A DNA stretch of 64,000 nt from Streptomyces spororaveus (lineage in GTDB: Bacteria; Actinomycetota; Actinomycetes; Streptomycetales; Streptomycetaceae). The translations under genes were made by a program, and so were the position numbers. The notes below the pieces were generated by a model that worked only from the letters and a program-made list of their open reading frames with translations, searched no databases and had not been told where the DNA came from. Where the stretch lies: assembly GCF_016755875.1 (NCBI RefSeq), contig NZ_BNED01000005.1, positions 3,327,001 through 3,391,000 of the forward strand, read 5' to 3'. Below, piece by piece: positions 29,493 through 37,671 of this stretch; position 1 is the first letter of the stretch; every line of letters starts with the position of its first letter.

Positions 29493-31858
29493 GCCGGCTC
29501 CAGGTCTGGACCCGCGATCTCGGCATGGGCGCCCGCTTCGCCTTCGGCGGCGGCCGCGAGGGGTGGATCCGCACCCTGCTCACCGGCGTCGGCGTCGGTC
29601 TCGGCGTCGCCCTGCTGCTGATCAGCACCGCCATCCCCGGCGCCCTCGCCGCCCGGTACGAGCGCGGCGACGCGCGGTCGACGATGCACTCCGACACGGC
29701 CGACGCGCCCGGGCCCGACACCCTGCTGATCGCCCGGATCGGGCAGACGTACCACCACAAGGACATCGAGGGGCACATGGTGCGGGCCGAGGGCCCGGAC
29801 GCCCCGCTGCCGCCCGGACTGAAGCGGATCCCGGGTCCGGGCGAGATGGCCCTCTCCCCCGCCCTGGACGCGTTGCTGAAGACCTCCGACGGCGCCCTGC
29901 TGCGCGAGCGGCTCGACGGGCCGGTCAGTGAGATCATCGGCGTCCCGGGGCTGGTCGGCCCCGGCGAACTGCTCTTCTACCTGGGCAGCGACACCCTCGC
30001 GAAGAACGGTCCCGACGACTACCGCGTCGAGCGCGTCACCGGCTTCGGCTACGACGCGGACCGCGAGGGCCTGGACCCCGTGCTCATGCTGATGGTCGTC
30101 CTGACGTTCGTCGCCCTCCTGATGCCCGTCGCCGTGTTCATCGCCACCGCCGTGCGCTTCGGCGGCGAGCGGCGCGACCGGCGGCTGGCCGCGCTGCGGC
30201 TGGTCGGCGCCGACAGCAGGATGGTGCGCCGGATCGCGGCCGGAGAGGCACTGGCCGGCTCCCTGGTCGGACTGGTGCTGGGTACCGGCTTCTTCGCCGT
30301 CGGCCGCTCCCTGGTCGCCAGCGTCAGCCTCCAGCAGCGCAGCGTCTTCCCCGGCGACCTGGACCCGGCGCCCTGGCTGGCGGTGCTGGTCGCCCTCGCG
30401 GTGCCCGCGGCGGCGGTGGCCGTGACCCTGTTCGCGCTGCGCGGTGTGGTCATCGAGCCGCTGGGTGTCGTGCGTACGGCCAGGCCCTCCCGGCGCCGGA
30501 TCTGGTGGCGGCTGCTGCTCCCGCTGATCGGGCTGGGACTGCTCGTGCCCCTGGGCGGCCGCGGCAACGACCACGGCAGGTTCAACCAGTGGCAGGTCAG
30601 CGGTGGCGTGGTGCTGCTGCTGGTGGGGATCACCGTACTGCTGCCCTGGCTGCTGGAACGTTGCGTCGGGAAGATGTCCGGCGGCCCGGTCTCCTGGCAG
30701 CTGGCCGTGCGCCGGCTCCAGGTCAACAGCGGTGGCGCCGCCCGCCTCGTCAACGGCATCGCCGTGGCCGTCGCGGGCGCCATCGCCCTCCAGATGCTCT
30801 TCGCGGGCGTCGAGGGCGACTACACCGAGGAGACCGGCGAGGACCCCGCCAGGGCCGCCGTCGCGGTCATGGTCAACCGCCGTACGGACGCCGACATGGA
30901 CGGCCTCGCGCGGCGGATCGCCGCCGTACCGGACGTCACCCGCGCCGTTCCGCTGACCTCCGCGCAGGCCGCCCGCCAGGTGCCCGCGACGCAGGAGACG
31001 ATCACGCTGACCATCGGCACCTGCGACGCGCTCGGCGAGGTCGCGACGCTCGACTCCTGCGCGGAGGGCGACGCCTTCGTGCTGACCGGCGCCCCCGCAC
31101 CGTCCCCGCAGGACCCGCAGGGCCTCTTCGGGGGCGCGGCGAAGCCCGGTGACGAGCTGTTCGTCGGCAACGTCAGGGGGTACGCGTCCGACATGGGCGA
31201 GACGCCCGAGCCGCAGAAGTGGACGGTCCCGGCGGCCGCCCGTACGGTCCCCAGCAGGCCGGACCCCCGCGGACAGCTGCGCACCGGCCTGCTGGTCACC
31301 CCGTCGGCCGCGCCGAAGGAGATCGGCGACTTCCCGGACGCGCAGATCTTCGTCCAGGTCGACGAGTCCCGCCCGGACGCCCTGGACCGGGCGCGTACCG
31401 CCGTCTTCAAGGCGGACCCGTTCGTCACGGCGATGACGCTGCGGCACACCAAGGAGGCCGCCGGCTACTCCTCGATCCGCACGGGGCTGTTCTTCGGCGC
31501 CGTCGCCGTACTGGTCCTGATCGGCGGCAGCCTGCTCGTCTCCCAGCTGGAGCAGTTGCGCGAGCGCCGGCGGCTGCTCTCCTCCCTGGTCGCCTTCGGG
31601 ACCAGGCGCTCCACGCTGAGCCTGTCGGTGCTGTGGCAGACGGCCGTGCCGATCGTGCTCGGCCTGGTACTGGCGGCCGGGGTCGGCGTGGGGCTGGGCG
31701 CCGTCCTGATGGGCATGGCGGCCCAGCCGGTCCGGATCGACTGGGCGTCGGTGCTCGGGATGACCGCGGCCGGCGCGGGTGTGGTGGTCGTGGTGACCCT
31801 GCTCAGCCTGCCGCCGCTGCTGCGGCTGATGCGCCCGGACGGCCTCCGTACGGAGTGA
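29489..31858 (+). CDS. FtsX-like ABC permease
   Basis: 789 residues with about ten membrane segments arranged as two FtsX-type units. The first membrane helix (about 27-47) is followed by an extracytoplasmic loop. Three helices (about 190-330), a central pair, a second large extracytoplasmic domain (about 440-650) and three C-terminal helices follow. MRLVGADSRMVRRI-like and AFGTRRSTLSLSV-like cytoplasmic coupling helices are visible. Together with the ATPase it is likely an antimicrobial-peptide or lipophilic-compound exporter or sensor; substrate is unknown. It completes the padR operon through a 4-bp overlap. Confidence 0.92.
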   Translation: MSRLQVWTRDLGMGARFAFGGGREGWIRTLLTGVGVGLGVALLLISTAIPGALAARYERGDARSTMHSDTADAPGPDTLLIARIGQTYHHKDIEGHMVRAEGPDAPLPPGLKRIPGPGEMALSPALDALLKTSDGALLRERLDGPVSEIIGVPGLVGPGELLFYLGSDTLAKNGPDDYRVERVTGFGYDADREGLDPVLMLMVVLTFVALLMPVAVFIATAVRFGGERRDRRLAALRLVGADSRMVRRIAAGEALAGSLVGLVLGTGFFAVGRSLVASVSLQQRSVFPGDLDPAPWLAVLVALAVPAAAVAVTLFALRGVVIEPLGVVRTARPSRRRIWWRLLLPLIGLGLLVPLGGRGNDHGRFNQWQVSGGVVLLLVGITVLLPWLLERCVGKMSGGPVSWQLAVRRLQVNSGGAARLVNGIAVAVAGAIALQMLFAGVEGDYTEETGEDPARAAVAVMVNRRTDADMDGLARRIAAVPDVTRAVPLTSAQAARQVPATQETITLTIGTCDALGEVATLDSCAEGDAFVLTGAPAPSPQDPQGLFGGAAKPGDELFVGNVRGYASDMGETPEPQKWTVPAAARTVPSRPDPRGQLRTGLLVTPSAAPKEIGDFPDAQIFVQVDESRPDALDRARTAVFKADPFVTAMTLRHTKEAAGYSSIRTGLFFGAVAVLVLIGGSLLVSQLEQLRERRRLLSSLVAFGTRRSTLSLSVLWQTAVPIVLGLVLAAGVGVGLGAVLMGMAAQPVRIDWASVLGMTAAGAGVVVVVTLLSLPPLLRLMRPDGLRTE

Positions 31859-31884
31859 CCTCCGCCGCGTGACCCCCGGTCCGG

Positions 31885-31933
31885 GGACCCCGGACCACGG
31901 ACTCCGGACCCCGGACTCCGGACCCCGGACTCC
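31885..31933. repeat. Tandem heptad repeat, seven copies
   Basis: Seven tandem units of the form GGACNCC, alternating GGACCCC and GGACTCC with one GGACCAC, lie in the gap between the permease gene and oxyR. Confidence 0.85.
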
Positions 31934-31994
31934 GTACGCCCGCTCCCGGCGGCGCCCCCTCAGTCGGTGGGCCAGACCGGGAGCGGGCGTACGG
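31932..31994. terminator. Long-loop inverted repeat overlapping the oxyR 3' end
   Basis: Perfect 18-bp arms at 31932-31949 and 31977-31994 with a 27-base loop. The right arm is inside the last codons of oxyR. It probably ends transcription from both sides. Confidence 0.65.
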
Positions 31995-32907
31995 CTTCGC
32001 GCAGTGCCGCGGCGATGGCCCTGAACTCCTCCTGCCGGGCGGTCCCGGTCCGCATGGCCAGGGCGATCCGCCGGGAGGGCGCGGGCTCGGCGAAGTAGCC
32101 GGTGGACAGGTACTCGTTGCGGGCGGTCTCCAGCCGCAGCGCGGTGCGCGGCAACAGCGTCACCCCCAGTCCCCCGGCGACCAGTTGTACGAGGGTGGAC
32201 AGTCCGGCGGCGGTCGTGGTGACGTCCGCGCCGGTCGTCCGCCCCGCTTCCCGGCAGATGTCGAGGGCCTGGTCCCGGAGGCAGTGCCCCTCGTCGAGCA
32301 GCAGCAGCTGCAGTCCGCGCAGTTCCTCCAGGGGGATGTCCCGGCGCCCGGCGAGTGTGTGCTCCCGGGGCGCGAGCAGGACGAAGTCCTCGTCGAAGAC
32401 GGGAAGTTCGGTCACCCCGGGCACCCCGAGCGGTACCGCCAGCAGGAGCAGGTCCAGGCGCCCTCCGCCGAGGCCCTCCAGCAGCGAGGCGGTCTGCTCC
32501 TCGTGCACCTGGAGGTCCATCCGCGGGTAGCGCCGGTGGAACAGCCCGAGCACGGTCGGCAGCAGGTACGGCGCCACCGTGGGGATCACCCCGAGCCGCA
32601 GCACTCCGGTGAACGGCGCCCGTACCGCCTCAGCCTCCTCCAGCAGCCCGCCCACGGCGTCGAGGACCACCCGCGCGCGGGCCGCGATCCGCTCGCCCGC
32701 CGGGGAGAGCAGCACCTTGCGGGTGGTGCGCTCCAGCAGCTGCACCCCGAGGGCCTCCTCCAGCGCGGAGACGGCCCCGGAGAGCGCGGGCTGGCTCATG
32801 CCGATGGCCGCGGCGGCGTCCCTGAAGTGCAGGTGCTCGGCGACCGCCGCGAAGGCGCGCAGTTGCGCGAGCGTCGGTTGCTTCGCTCCCCTACTACTGA
32901 CAGCCAC
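31960..32907 (-). CDS. oxyR: LysR-family hydrogen-peroxide sensor OxyR
   Basis: 315 residues. The LysR winged helix reads TLAQLRAFAAVAEHLHFRDA and MSQPALSGAVSALEEALGVQ. The ligand domain contains DEGHCLRDQALDIC, with two cysteines nine residues apart (about 207 and 216) that match the redox pair of E. coli OxyR. It should sense peroxide by disulfide formation and activate the divergent ahpCD genes. The GTG at 32907 has GGAGG upstream; the open frame extends further but runs antisense into ahpC. Confidence 0.96.
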   Translation of the reverse strand: MAVSSRGAKQPTLAQLRAFAAVAEHLHFRDAAAAIGMSQPALSGAVSALEEALGVQLLERTTRKVLLSPAGERIAARARVVLDAVGGLLEEAEAVRAPFTGVLRLGVIPTVAPYLLPTVLGLFHRRYPRMDLQVHEEQTASLLEGLGGGRLDLLLLAVPLGVPGVTELPVFDEDFVLLAPREHTLAGRRDIPLEELRGLQLLLLDEGHCLRDQALDICREAGRTTGADVTTTAAGLSTLVQLVAGGLGVTLLPRTALRLETARNEYLSTGYFAEPAPSRRIALAMRTGTARQEEFRAIAAALREAVRPLPVWPTD

Positions 32908-33042
32908 TGATAGGTACCTCCGATCACCCGGCACAAGAGTAGCTATTTCTGTAATCAATGCAGGTGTGCCAGCATGTGAGATACGTCCAACCCCATCGGA
33001 AAACCCCCAAAAGGGGTATTTTCCACTGCCTAAGGAGAGCGC
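32908..33042. promoter_or_regulatory. Divergent oxyR/ahpC control region
   Basis: This 135-bp gap should hold both promoters and the OxyR site. It has an A/T-rich block near 32940-32955 and ATGC/GCAT arms at about 32958-32975. A strong inverted repeat, AAAACCCC against GGGGTATTTT around 33000-33022, lies just before the ahpC ribosome-binding site. I could not fix the exact OxyR footprint. Confidence 0.5.
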
Positions 33043-33597
33043 GTGCTCACTGTTGGTGACAAGTTCCCCGCCTTCGACCTGACCGCCTGTGTTTCGCTGG
33101 AGGCCGGTTCCGAGTTCGCGCAGATCGACCACAAGACCTACGAGGGCAAGTGGAAGGTCGTCTTCGCGTGGCCGCTGGACTTCACCTTCGTGTGCCCGAC
33201 CGAGATCGCCGCCTTCGGCAAGCTGAACGAGGAGTTCGCCGACCGCGACGCGCAGGTCCTCGGCTTCTCGCTCGACTCCGAGTACGTGCACCACGCCTGG
33301 CGCAAGGACCACGCCGACCTGCGTGACCTGCCCTTCCCGATGATGTCCGACATCAAGCGCGAGCTCTCGGCCGAGCTGGGCATCCTGGGCGAGGACGGCC
33401 TCCCGATGCGCGCCGTGTTCATCGTGGACCCGAACAACGAGATCCAGTTCTCGATGGTGACCGCCGGTTCCGTGGGCCGTAACCCCAAGGAGGTCCTGCG
33501 GGTCCTCGACGCCCTGCAGACCGACGAGCTGTGCCCCTGCAACTGGAACAAGGGCGAGGCCACCATCGACGCCGGCGCGCTGCTGGCCGGTGAGTGA
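33043..33597 (+). CDS. ahpC: Alkyl hydroperoxide reductase subunit C (peroxiredoxin)
   Basis: 184 residues. A typical 2-Cys peroxiredoxin: peroxidatic cysteine in DFTFVCPTEIAAF (about residue 48-50) and C-terminal cysteines in ELCPCNWNKGE. In actinobacteria AhpC is reduced by AhpD. The GTG at 33043 has AAGGAG upstream. ahpD follows after 3 bp and oxyR is divergent, the standard Streptomyces arrangement. Confidence 0.98.
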   Translation: MLTVGDKFPAFDLTACVSLEAGSEFAQIDHKTYEGKWKVVFAWPLDFTFVCPTEIAAFGKLNEEFADRDAQVLGFSLDSEYVHHAWRKDHADLRDLPFPMMSDIKRELSAELGILGEDGLPMRAVFIVDPNNEIQFSMVTAGSVGRNPKEVLRVLDALQTDELCPCNWNKGEATIDAGALLAGE

Positions 33598-33600
33598 CGG

Positions 33601-34137
33601 ATGTCCCTCGATTCCCTGAAGTCGGCCATACCGGACTTCGCCAAGGACCTGAAGCTGAACCTCGGTTCGGTCATCGGCAACAGCGACCTCCCGCAGCAGC
33701 AGCTGTGGGGCACGGTCCTGTCCTGCGCGATCGCCGCCCGCTCGGCCATCGTGCTGCGTGAGCTGGAACCCGAGGCGAAGGCGAACCTGTCGCCGGAGGC
33801 GTACACCGCCGCCAAGTCCGCCGCCGCGGTCATGGCGATGAACAACGTCTTCTACCGCACCCGGCACCTGCTCTCCGACCCGGAGTACGGCACGCTGCGC
33901 GCGGGCCTGCGGATGAACGTCATCGGCAACCCGGGTGTGGAGAAGGTCGACTTCGAGCTGTGGTCGCTCGCCGTCTCCGCGATCAACGGCTGCGGCCAGT
34001 GCCTGGACTCGCACGAGCAGGTCCTGCGCAAGGCGGGCGTCGACCGCGAGACGATCCAGGAGGCCTTCAAGATCGCCTCCGTGATCCAGGCCGTCGCCGT
34101 CACCCTCGACGCCGAGGCCGCCCTCGCCGCCGAGTAA
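33601..34137 (+). CDS. ahpD: Alkylhydroperoxidase AhpD
   Basis: 178 residues. The all-helical AhpD fold with the CxxC pair and catalytic His in [19 protein letters not shown] (about 130-147). It acts as the thiol reductant of AhpC and is itself reduced by a lipoamide system. It is co-transcribed with ahpC, three bases after its stop, and ends at a strong terminator. A second AhpD-like protein is encoded at 51694-52167. Confidence 0.97.
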   Translation: MSLDSLKSAIPDFAKDLKLNLGSVIGNSDLPQQQLWGTVLSCAIAARSAIVLRELEPEAKANLSPEAYTAAKSAAAVMAMNNVFYRTRHLLSDPEYGTLRAGLRMNVIGNPGVEKVDFELWSLAVSAINGCGQCLDSHEQVLRKAGVDRETIQEAFKIASVIQAVAVTLDAEAALAAE

Positions 34138-34155
34138 CGGCGCCCCCGTACGGCC

Positions 34156-34195
34156 CACAGGGCCCCGCGACCGGAAACGGTCGCGGGGCCCTGTG
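34156..34195. terminator. 18-bp perfect hairpin terminator with GAAA loop
   Basis: Arms 34156-34173 and 34178-34195 pair perfectly around GAAA between convergent ahpD and a hypothetical gene. Confidence 0.9.
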
Positions 34196-34198
34196 CCG

Positions 34199-34924
34199 TC
34201 AGCGCGTGCGCAGCGCGGCCATCAGCGCCCGCGCGTCCTCGGCGGCGGCGGCCACCAGGGCCTCCCGGTCCGAGCGCGACAGCGGTTCCATCAGGGGGGC
34301 GGGACCGTCCTCGCCCGACCCGGGGAAGATCATCACATCGATGGTGAACACCGCACCGCCGTCCCGGACGCGCAGCCGGAAGCTGTCCTGGGTCCCGGGG
34401 CGGGAGACGAGGGCCTCCTCCCCGAGGCCGGGCACCGACTCCCAGCCGTCACCGTCGTTGACGAACCACCGGGCGTCAGAGGAGCCGACGGCGAACTCCG
34501 CCGCCGGATCGGTCCTCTTGTGCAGTTCGACCACGGCCTCGACGTGGACCGCCCCGTCCGAGGACGGCCGGTCGCTGCCCCGGGTGCACGACGCCCAGTC
34601 CAGCACCGGATGCCGGCCGCCCGCCTGCGGCGAGGTGACCGCGAGACCGCCCAGCAGCCCGTCCAGGGTCGCGGCCCTGAACTGGCCGCACAGATCGTCC
34701 GTGACCCGGTAGCGGATCTCCGGCCCGGCCGTCCGCTCCCCGAACGCGTACAGTCCGACGGCCCACAGCGCGGAGGTGACCGCCACCGCAGCCGCCACCC
34801 ACCGCCACGGCCGGGCCGGTATCCGTACGGGCGCGCCCTCCGCGGCACCCTCCGCGGCACCCTCCACGACCTCGGCCGGGGCCGCGGGGCCCCAGTCCCC
34901 GTCGAGCTCGGGTTCCCCGATCAT
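34199..34924 (-). CDS. Hypothetical single-pass membrane protein
   Basis: 241 residues. A cytoplasmic Glu/Ala-rich segment with AAEGAAEGA repeats is followed by one membrane helix (about 43-63; WVAAAVAVTSALWAVGLYAF) and an extracytoplasmic domain of about 175 residues with two cysteines (DDLCGQF and ASCTRGS). The domain resembles many streptomycete proteins of unknown role; no family assigned. The ATG at 34924 is preceded by a G-rich sequence. An upstream in-frame ATG at 34987 adds only Arg/Gly-rich sequence. Confidence 0.75.
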   Translation of the reverse strand: MIGEPELDGDWGPAAPAEVVEGAAEGAAEGAPVRIPARPWRWVAAAVAVTSALWAVGLYAFGERTAGPEIRYRVTDDLCGQFRAATLDGLLGGLAVTSPQAGGRHPVLDWASCTRGSDRPSSDGAVHVEAVVELHKRTDPAAEFAVGSSDARWFVNDGDGWESVPGLGEEALVSRPGTQDSFRLRVRDGGAVFTIDVMIFPGSGEDGPAPLMEPLSRSDREALVAAAAEDARALMAALRTR

Positions 34925-35009
34925 GTGCGTCCCCCTGCTTCTTGAGTGCCGCCCTCGGCCCGGTGCGGGCCCGGACCGTCCGCCCACCGCCCGCCGCCGG
35001 CGCGGCGGT

Positions 35010-36413
35010 TCAGGAGGCGCCGTCGCCCTCGCCCTCGCCCTCGGGGATCACGCTCAGGGCCGTCGCACCGTGCGGACCCGGGCCGACCGTCCCGGAGCCG
35101 AGGTGGTGCTGCTCGCGCGAGTACGCCTTCAGGTATCCCACCACCGTGTTGGTGACGGCCACCAGCGGCACCGCGACGACCGCTCCGCCGATGCCCGCGA
35201 TCATGCCGCCTGCGGCCACCGAGAGCACCACCGCGAGCGGGTGCACGCGTACGGCCCGGCCGAGGATGAAGGGCTGGAGCACGTGGCCCTCGATCTGCTG
35301 CACCGCCAGCACGACCAGCAGCACCATCAGGGCGGTGAACACGCCCTGGGTCACGAGCGCCACGACGACCGCGAGGGCTCCCGACACCACGGCGCCGACC
35401 AGCGGGATGAAGGCGAACAGGAAGATGAAGACGGCCAGCGGCACCGCCATCGGCACGTCCAGGAAGTAGATGCCGAGGCCGATGAAGATGGCGTCGATGA
35501 GCGCGACGATGACCGTGCCGCGCACGTACGCGGTGAGCGTGCGCCAGGCCCGCGGACCCGCTCCGGCGACACCGGCCCGGGCGGCGTTCGGGACCAGGCC
35601 CAGCGCCCAGTTCCAGATGCGCTTCCCGTCGTAGAGCAGGAAGAGCGTGGAGAACATGGCGAGCAGAATGCCCGTCAGGACCTCGACGAGCACCGTCACG
35701 CCCTGCAGGCCGGCGGAGGTGATCTGCTCGGTGTTGGTGCCGATGGTCTCGCTGAGGTTCTTCGCGATGTCGTTGATCTGCTTCTCGGTCACGTGGAACG
35801 GACTGTCCAGTGCCCAGAGCTTGAGCTCGTTGATGCCGTCGCGGACCCGGTCGGAGAGGTCGTCGAGGTTCTCCATGACCTGCCAGACCACGAACCAGCC
35901 GACGAGCCCGATGACCACGAAGCCGAGGATCGCCGTGACGGCCGTGGCCAGACCGCGCGGCAGGCCCAGTCTGCGCAGCCGGACCACGAAGGGCTGGAGC
36001 ATCGCGGTGACGAGCATGGCGGCGGCGAAGGCGAGGACGACCAGCCGGACTTCGCTGATCACCTTCATCAGCACCCAGAGCATCCCGGCGAGCAGCAGCA
36101 GCCGCCAGCTGGCCTCGGCGGCGACGCGCATCCCCCAGGGGACGACGCTCGCCGGGTCGGGGCGCACGGGCACGGCCGGGGCCGTCAGGTGGGGCGCGGG
36201 GACCGCGGGCGCGTAGTCGGGCGGCGCGGGAACGGTCGTCACGGCGGCCGGCGCCCCGGAAGCCGCGTCCGCCGGTGCCCGCCCGGATCCGGCGGGGCCC
36301 GGCAGGTCCCCGTGGGTCTCCGCCTCGACCTCGGCGCGCCGCTCGTTGAGCCGCGCCTCCATCCGGTTCAGCTTGTTCCCGAGCCGGCCGAGCCAGCCTT
36401 CCCTCTTCGCCAT
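35010..36413 (-). CDS. AI-2E family transporter
   Basis: 467 residues. A charged N-terminus and a Pro/Ala linker (about 1-90) are followed by about eight membrane segments, with paired helices, a large central loop and the conserved C-terminal pattern around LVVLAVQQIEGHVLQPFILG and HPLAVVLSVAAGGMIAGIGG. The family (TqsA/YdiK-like) includes autoinducer-2 exporters and sodium/proton antiporters; the substrate here is unknown. Ends in an acidic EGEGEGDGAS tail. The start has GAAGGAAAG upstream. Confidence 0.92.
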   Translation of the reverse strand: MAKREGWLGRLGNKLNRMEARLNERRAEVEAETHGDLPGPAGSGRAPADAASGAPAAVTTVPAPPDYAPAVPAPHLTAPAVPVRPDPASVVPWGMRVAAEASWRLLLLAGMLWVLMKVISEVRLVVLAFAAAMLVTAMLQPFVVRLRRLGLPRGLATAVTAILGFVVIGLVGWFVVWQVMENLDDLSDRVRDGINELKLWALDSPFHVTEKQINDIAKNLSETIGTNTEQITSAGLQGVTVLVEVLTGILLAMFSTLFLLYDGKRIWNWALGLVPNAARAGVAGAGPRAWRTLTAYVRGTVIVALIDAIFIGLGIYFLDVPMAVPLAVFIFLFAFIPLVGAVVSGALAVVVALVTQGVFTALMVLLVVLAVQQIEGHVLQPFILGRAVRVHPLAVVLSVAAGGMIAGIGGAVVAVPLVAVTNTVVGYLKAYSREQHHLGSGTVGPGPHGATALSVIPEGEGEGDGAS

Positions 36414-36471
36414 GTCGCTTTCCTTCCCCCGCCCCCGGTCTACGGGCTCACCCCGAAGACCGTACACGCGA

Positions 36472-36504
36472 GGAGCCCCGCACCGTAGGACGGTGCGGGG
36501 CTCC
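36472..36504 (-). terminator. Hairpin terminator after the SLT gene
   Basis: Perfect 15-bp arms at 36472-36486 and 36490-36504 with a three-base loop, about 50 bp beyond the stop of the SLT-domain gene. Confidence 0.85.
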
Positions 36505-36552
36505 CCGGAGTTGTGCGGTGCCGCCGGTGCCGCGGTGCTCGCGGCGGCGGGC

Positions 36553-37257
36553 CTAGTACCAGCCGTTGGCCTGGTGGAAGCTCCACGCGCTGCAGGGGCT
36601 GCCGTAGCGGTCTTCCATGTAGTTCAGACCCCACTTGATCTGCGTGGCGGGGTTGGTGCGCCAGTCCGCGCCGGCCGAGGCCATTTTCGAACCCGGGAGC
36701 GCCTGGACCAGACCGTACGCGCCCGAGGACGAGTTGACGGCCTTGTAGTTCCAGGTGGATTCCTGGTTGATGATGTTCGAGAAGCACTGGAACTGGCCGG
36801 CCGGGACCATCTGCTGGGCGATGGCCTTGACCTGCGCGACGGTGTAGGAGCTCTGGGGAGCGAAGTCCCCGGCGTCGCGGGCGGCGGAGCGGCTGGCGAC
36901 CTGCTCCTTCTCCTCGCGTTCCTTCTTGAGCTTGGCGTCGGCCTCGGCCTTCTCCTTCTCGGCCTCCGCCTTCTTGGACTTGGCGTCCTCGGCGGCCTGG
37001 ACGCGGGCCGCCTCCTCGGCGGAACGCTTGGCGTCGGCATCGGCGGCGTGGGCGATGGCTTCGGCCTGCTGCGTCAGGGACGCGCTCTGGACCTCTGCCT
37101 GGTCGCCGACCGGGATGTCGGCAAGGAGAGTCGCGCCGGACGCGGTCGTCTCGAGATCGTTCGTGGGGTCGCCGGTGGCAACGCCTACGACTGCGCCGAC
37201 GGTGGTGACCGCGGTGGCCGAAGCCACGGCGAACCCCCGGACCGAGATCCGGCTCAC
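36553..37257 (-). CDS. Secreted SLT-type transglycosylase-like protein
   Basis: 234 residues. An N-terminal export signal (about 1-28) is followed by a Glu/Lys/Ala-rich coiled-coil (about 65-125) and a C-terminal lysozyme-like domain. That domain includes QCFSNIINQESTWNYKAVN with the probable catalytic Glu, SSGAYGLVQALPGSKM, GADWRTNPATQIKWGLNYM and a terminal WSFHQANGWY. It probably cleaves peptidoglycan during growth or germination. The GTG at 37257 has GGAAGG upstream. The long leader and Crp-like site upstream suggest control by a second messenger. Ends with a single strong hairpin. Confidence 0.9.
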   Translation of the reverse strand: MSRISVRGFAVASATAVTTVGAVVGVATGDPTNDLETTASGATLLADIPVGDQAEVQSASLTQQAEAIAHAADADAKRSAEEAARVQAAEDAKSKKAEAEKEKAEADAKLKKEREEKEQVASRSAARDAGDFAPQSSYTVAQVKAIAQQMVPAGQFQCFSNIINQESTWNYKAVNSSSGAYGLVQALPGSKMASAGADWRTNPATQIKWGLNYMEDRYGSPCSAWSFHQANGWY

Positions 37258-37482
37258 ACGGTGTCCTTCCAGCAGCGTCCGCAGTGACCGCGCGGGCGCA
37301 AAAGTGCCCTCGACTCTGGCCTCCGTGGTTCTACGGTCACTGGAGGCGCGGGCCCGTGGGCAACTCCCTTGCGGGGGTTGCCGCGTGTAGCTCCGGGCGG
37401 CATACGGCGATCGGCTGTGGAGTTGTGGTGCTGCGTGTACCTCACGGGAGATACAGGTGTGCCGTATGCGGGGCCTGACGGA
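37258..37482 (-). other. Long structured 5' leader of the SLT gene
   Basis: If the promoter near 37489-37518 is right, the mRNA has a leader of about 225 bases. It can form at least two strong hairpins: 37359-37368 with 37373-37382 (10 bp with one G-T pair), and CCTCC/GGAGG arms with inner GTG/CAC at about 37320-37346. I looked for conserved pieces of the cyclic-di-AMP ydaO riboswitch (GGGTGAA, GCTAAC) and did not find them. Confidence 0.45.
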
Positions 37483-37488
37483 AACCAG

Positions 37489-37518
37489 ACTCTGCCGGAA
37501 CGCGACACCGCAAGGCAA
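37489..37518 (-). promoter_or_regulatory. Candidate promoter of the SLT gene
   Basis: On the minus strand TTGCCT at 37513-37518 and CAGAGT at 37489-37494 are separated by 18 bp, a sigma-HrdB-like arrangement. The predicted start point is near 37482. Confidence 0.45.
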
Positions 37519-37529
37519 TTCTCCACTGC

Positions 37530-37545
37530 GTGTGAAAGGTCACAC
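37530..37545. promoter_or_regulatory. Crp-like binding site upstream of the SLT gene
   Basis: GTGTGAAAGGTCACAC is an inverted repeat (GTGTGA/TCACAC around four bases). It fits the consensus reported for S. coelicolor Crp, GTG-N6-GNCAC. It is centred about 55 bp upstream of the predicted start point of the SLT gene, a position usual for activators. Confidence 0.6.
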
Positions 37546-37671
37546 CTGGCATGTCGCTGCCGATTCGAGCAAAGACCTGTGCAGCACGGCGCCGCCCGGC
37601 TAGGCTCTCGGGCCTTTGCCGGGCGGCGCCAACTCACCTTCCCGCTATGAGGTTTTTGACCGATACGACCG

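Noticed and set aside
28806-31858. Two-component bacitracin-type resistance module
   Set aside because: The FtsX-like exporter has no adjacent histidine kinase or response regulator; a PadR regulator controls it instead.
37258-37640. Cyclic-di-AMP (ydaO) riboswitch before the SLT gene
   Set aside because: I searched by eye for its conserved segments on the minus strand and did not find them; only generic hairpins remain.
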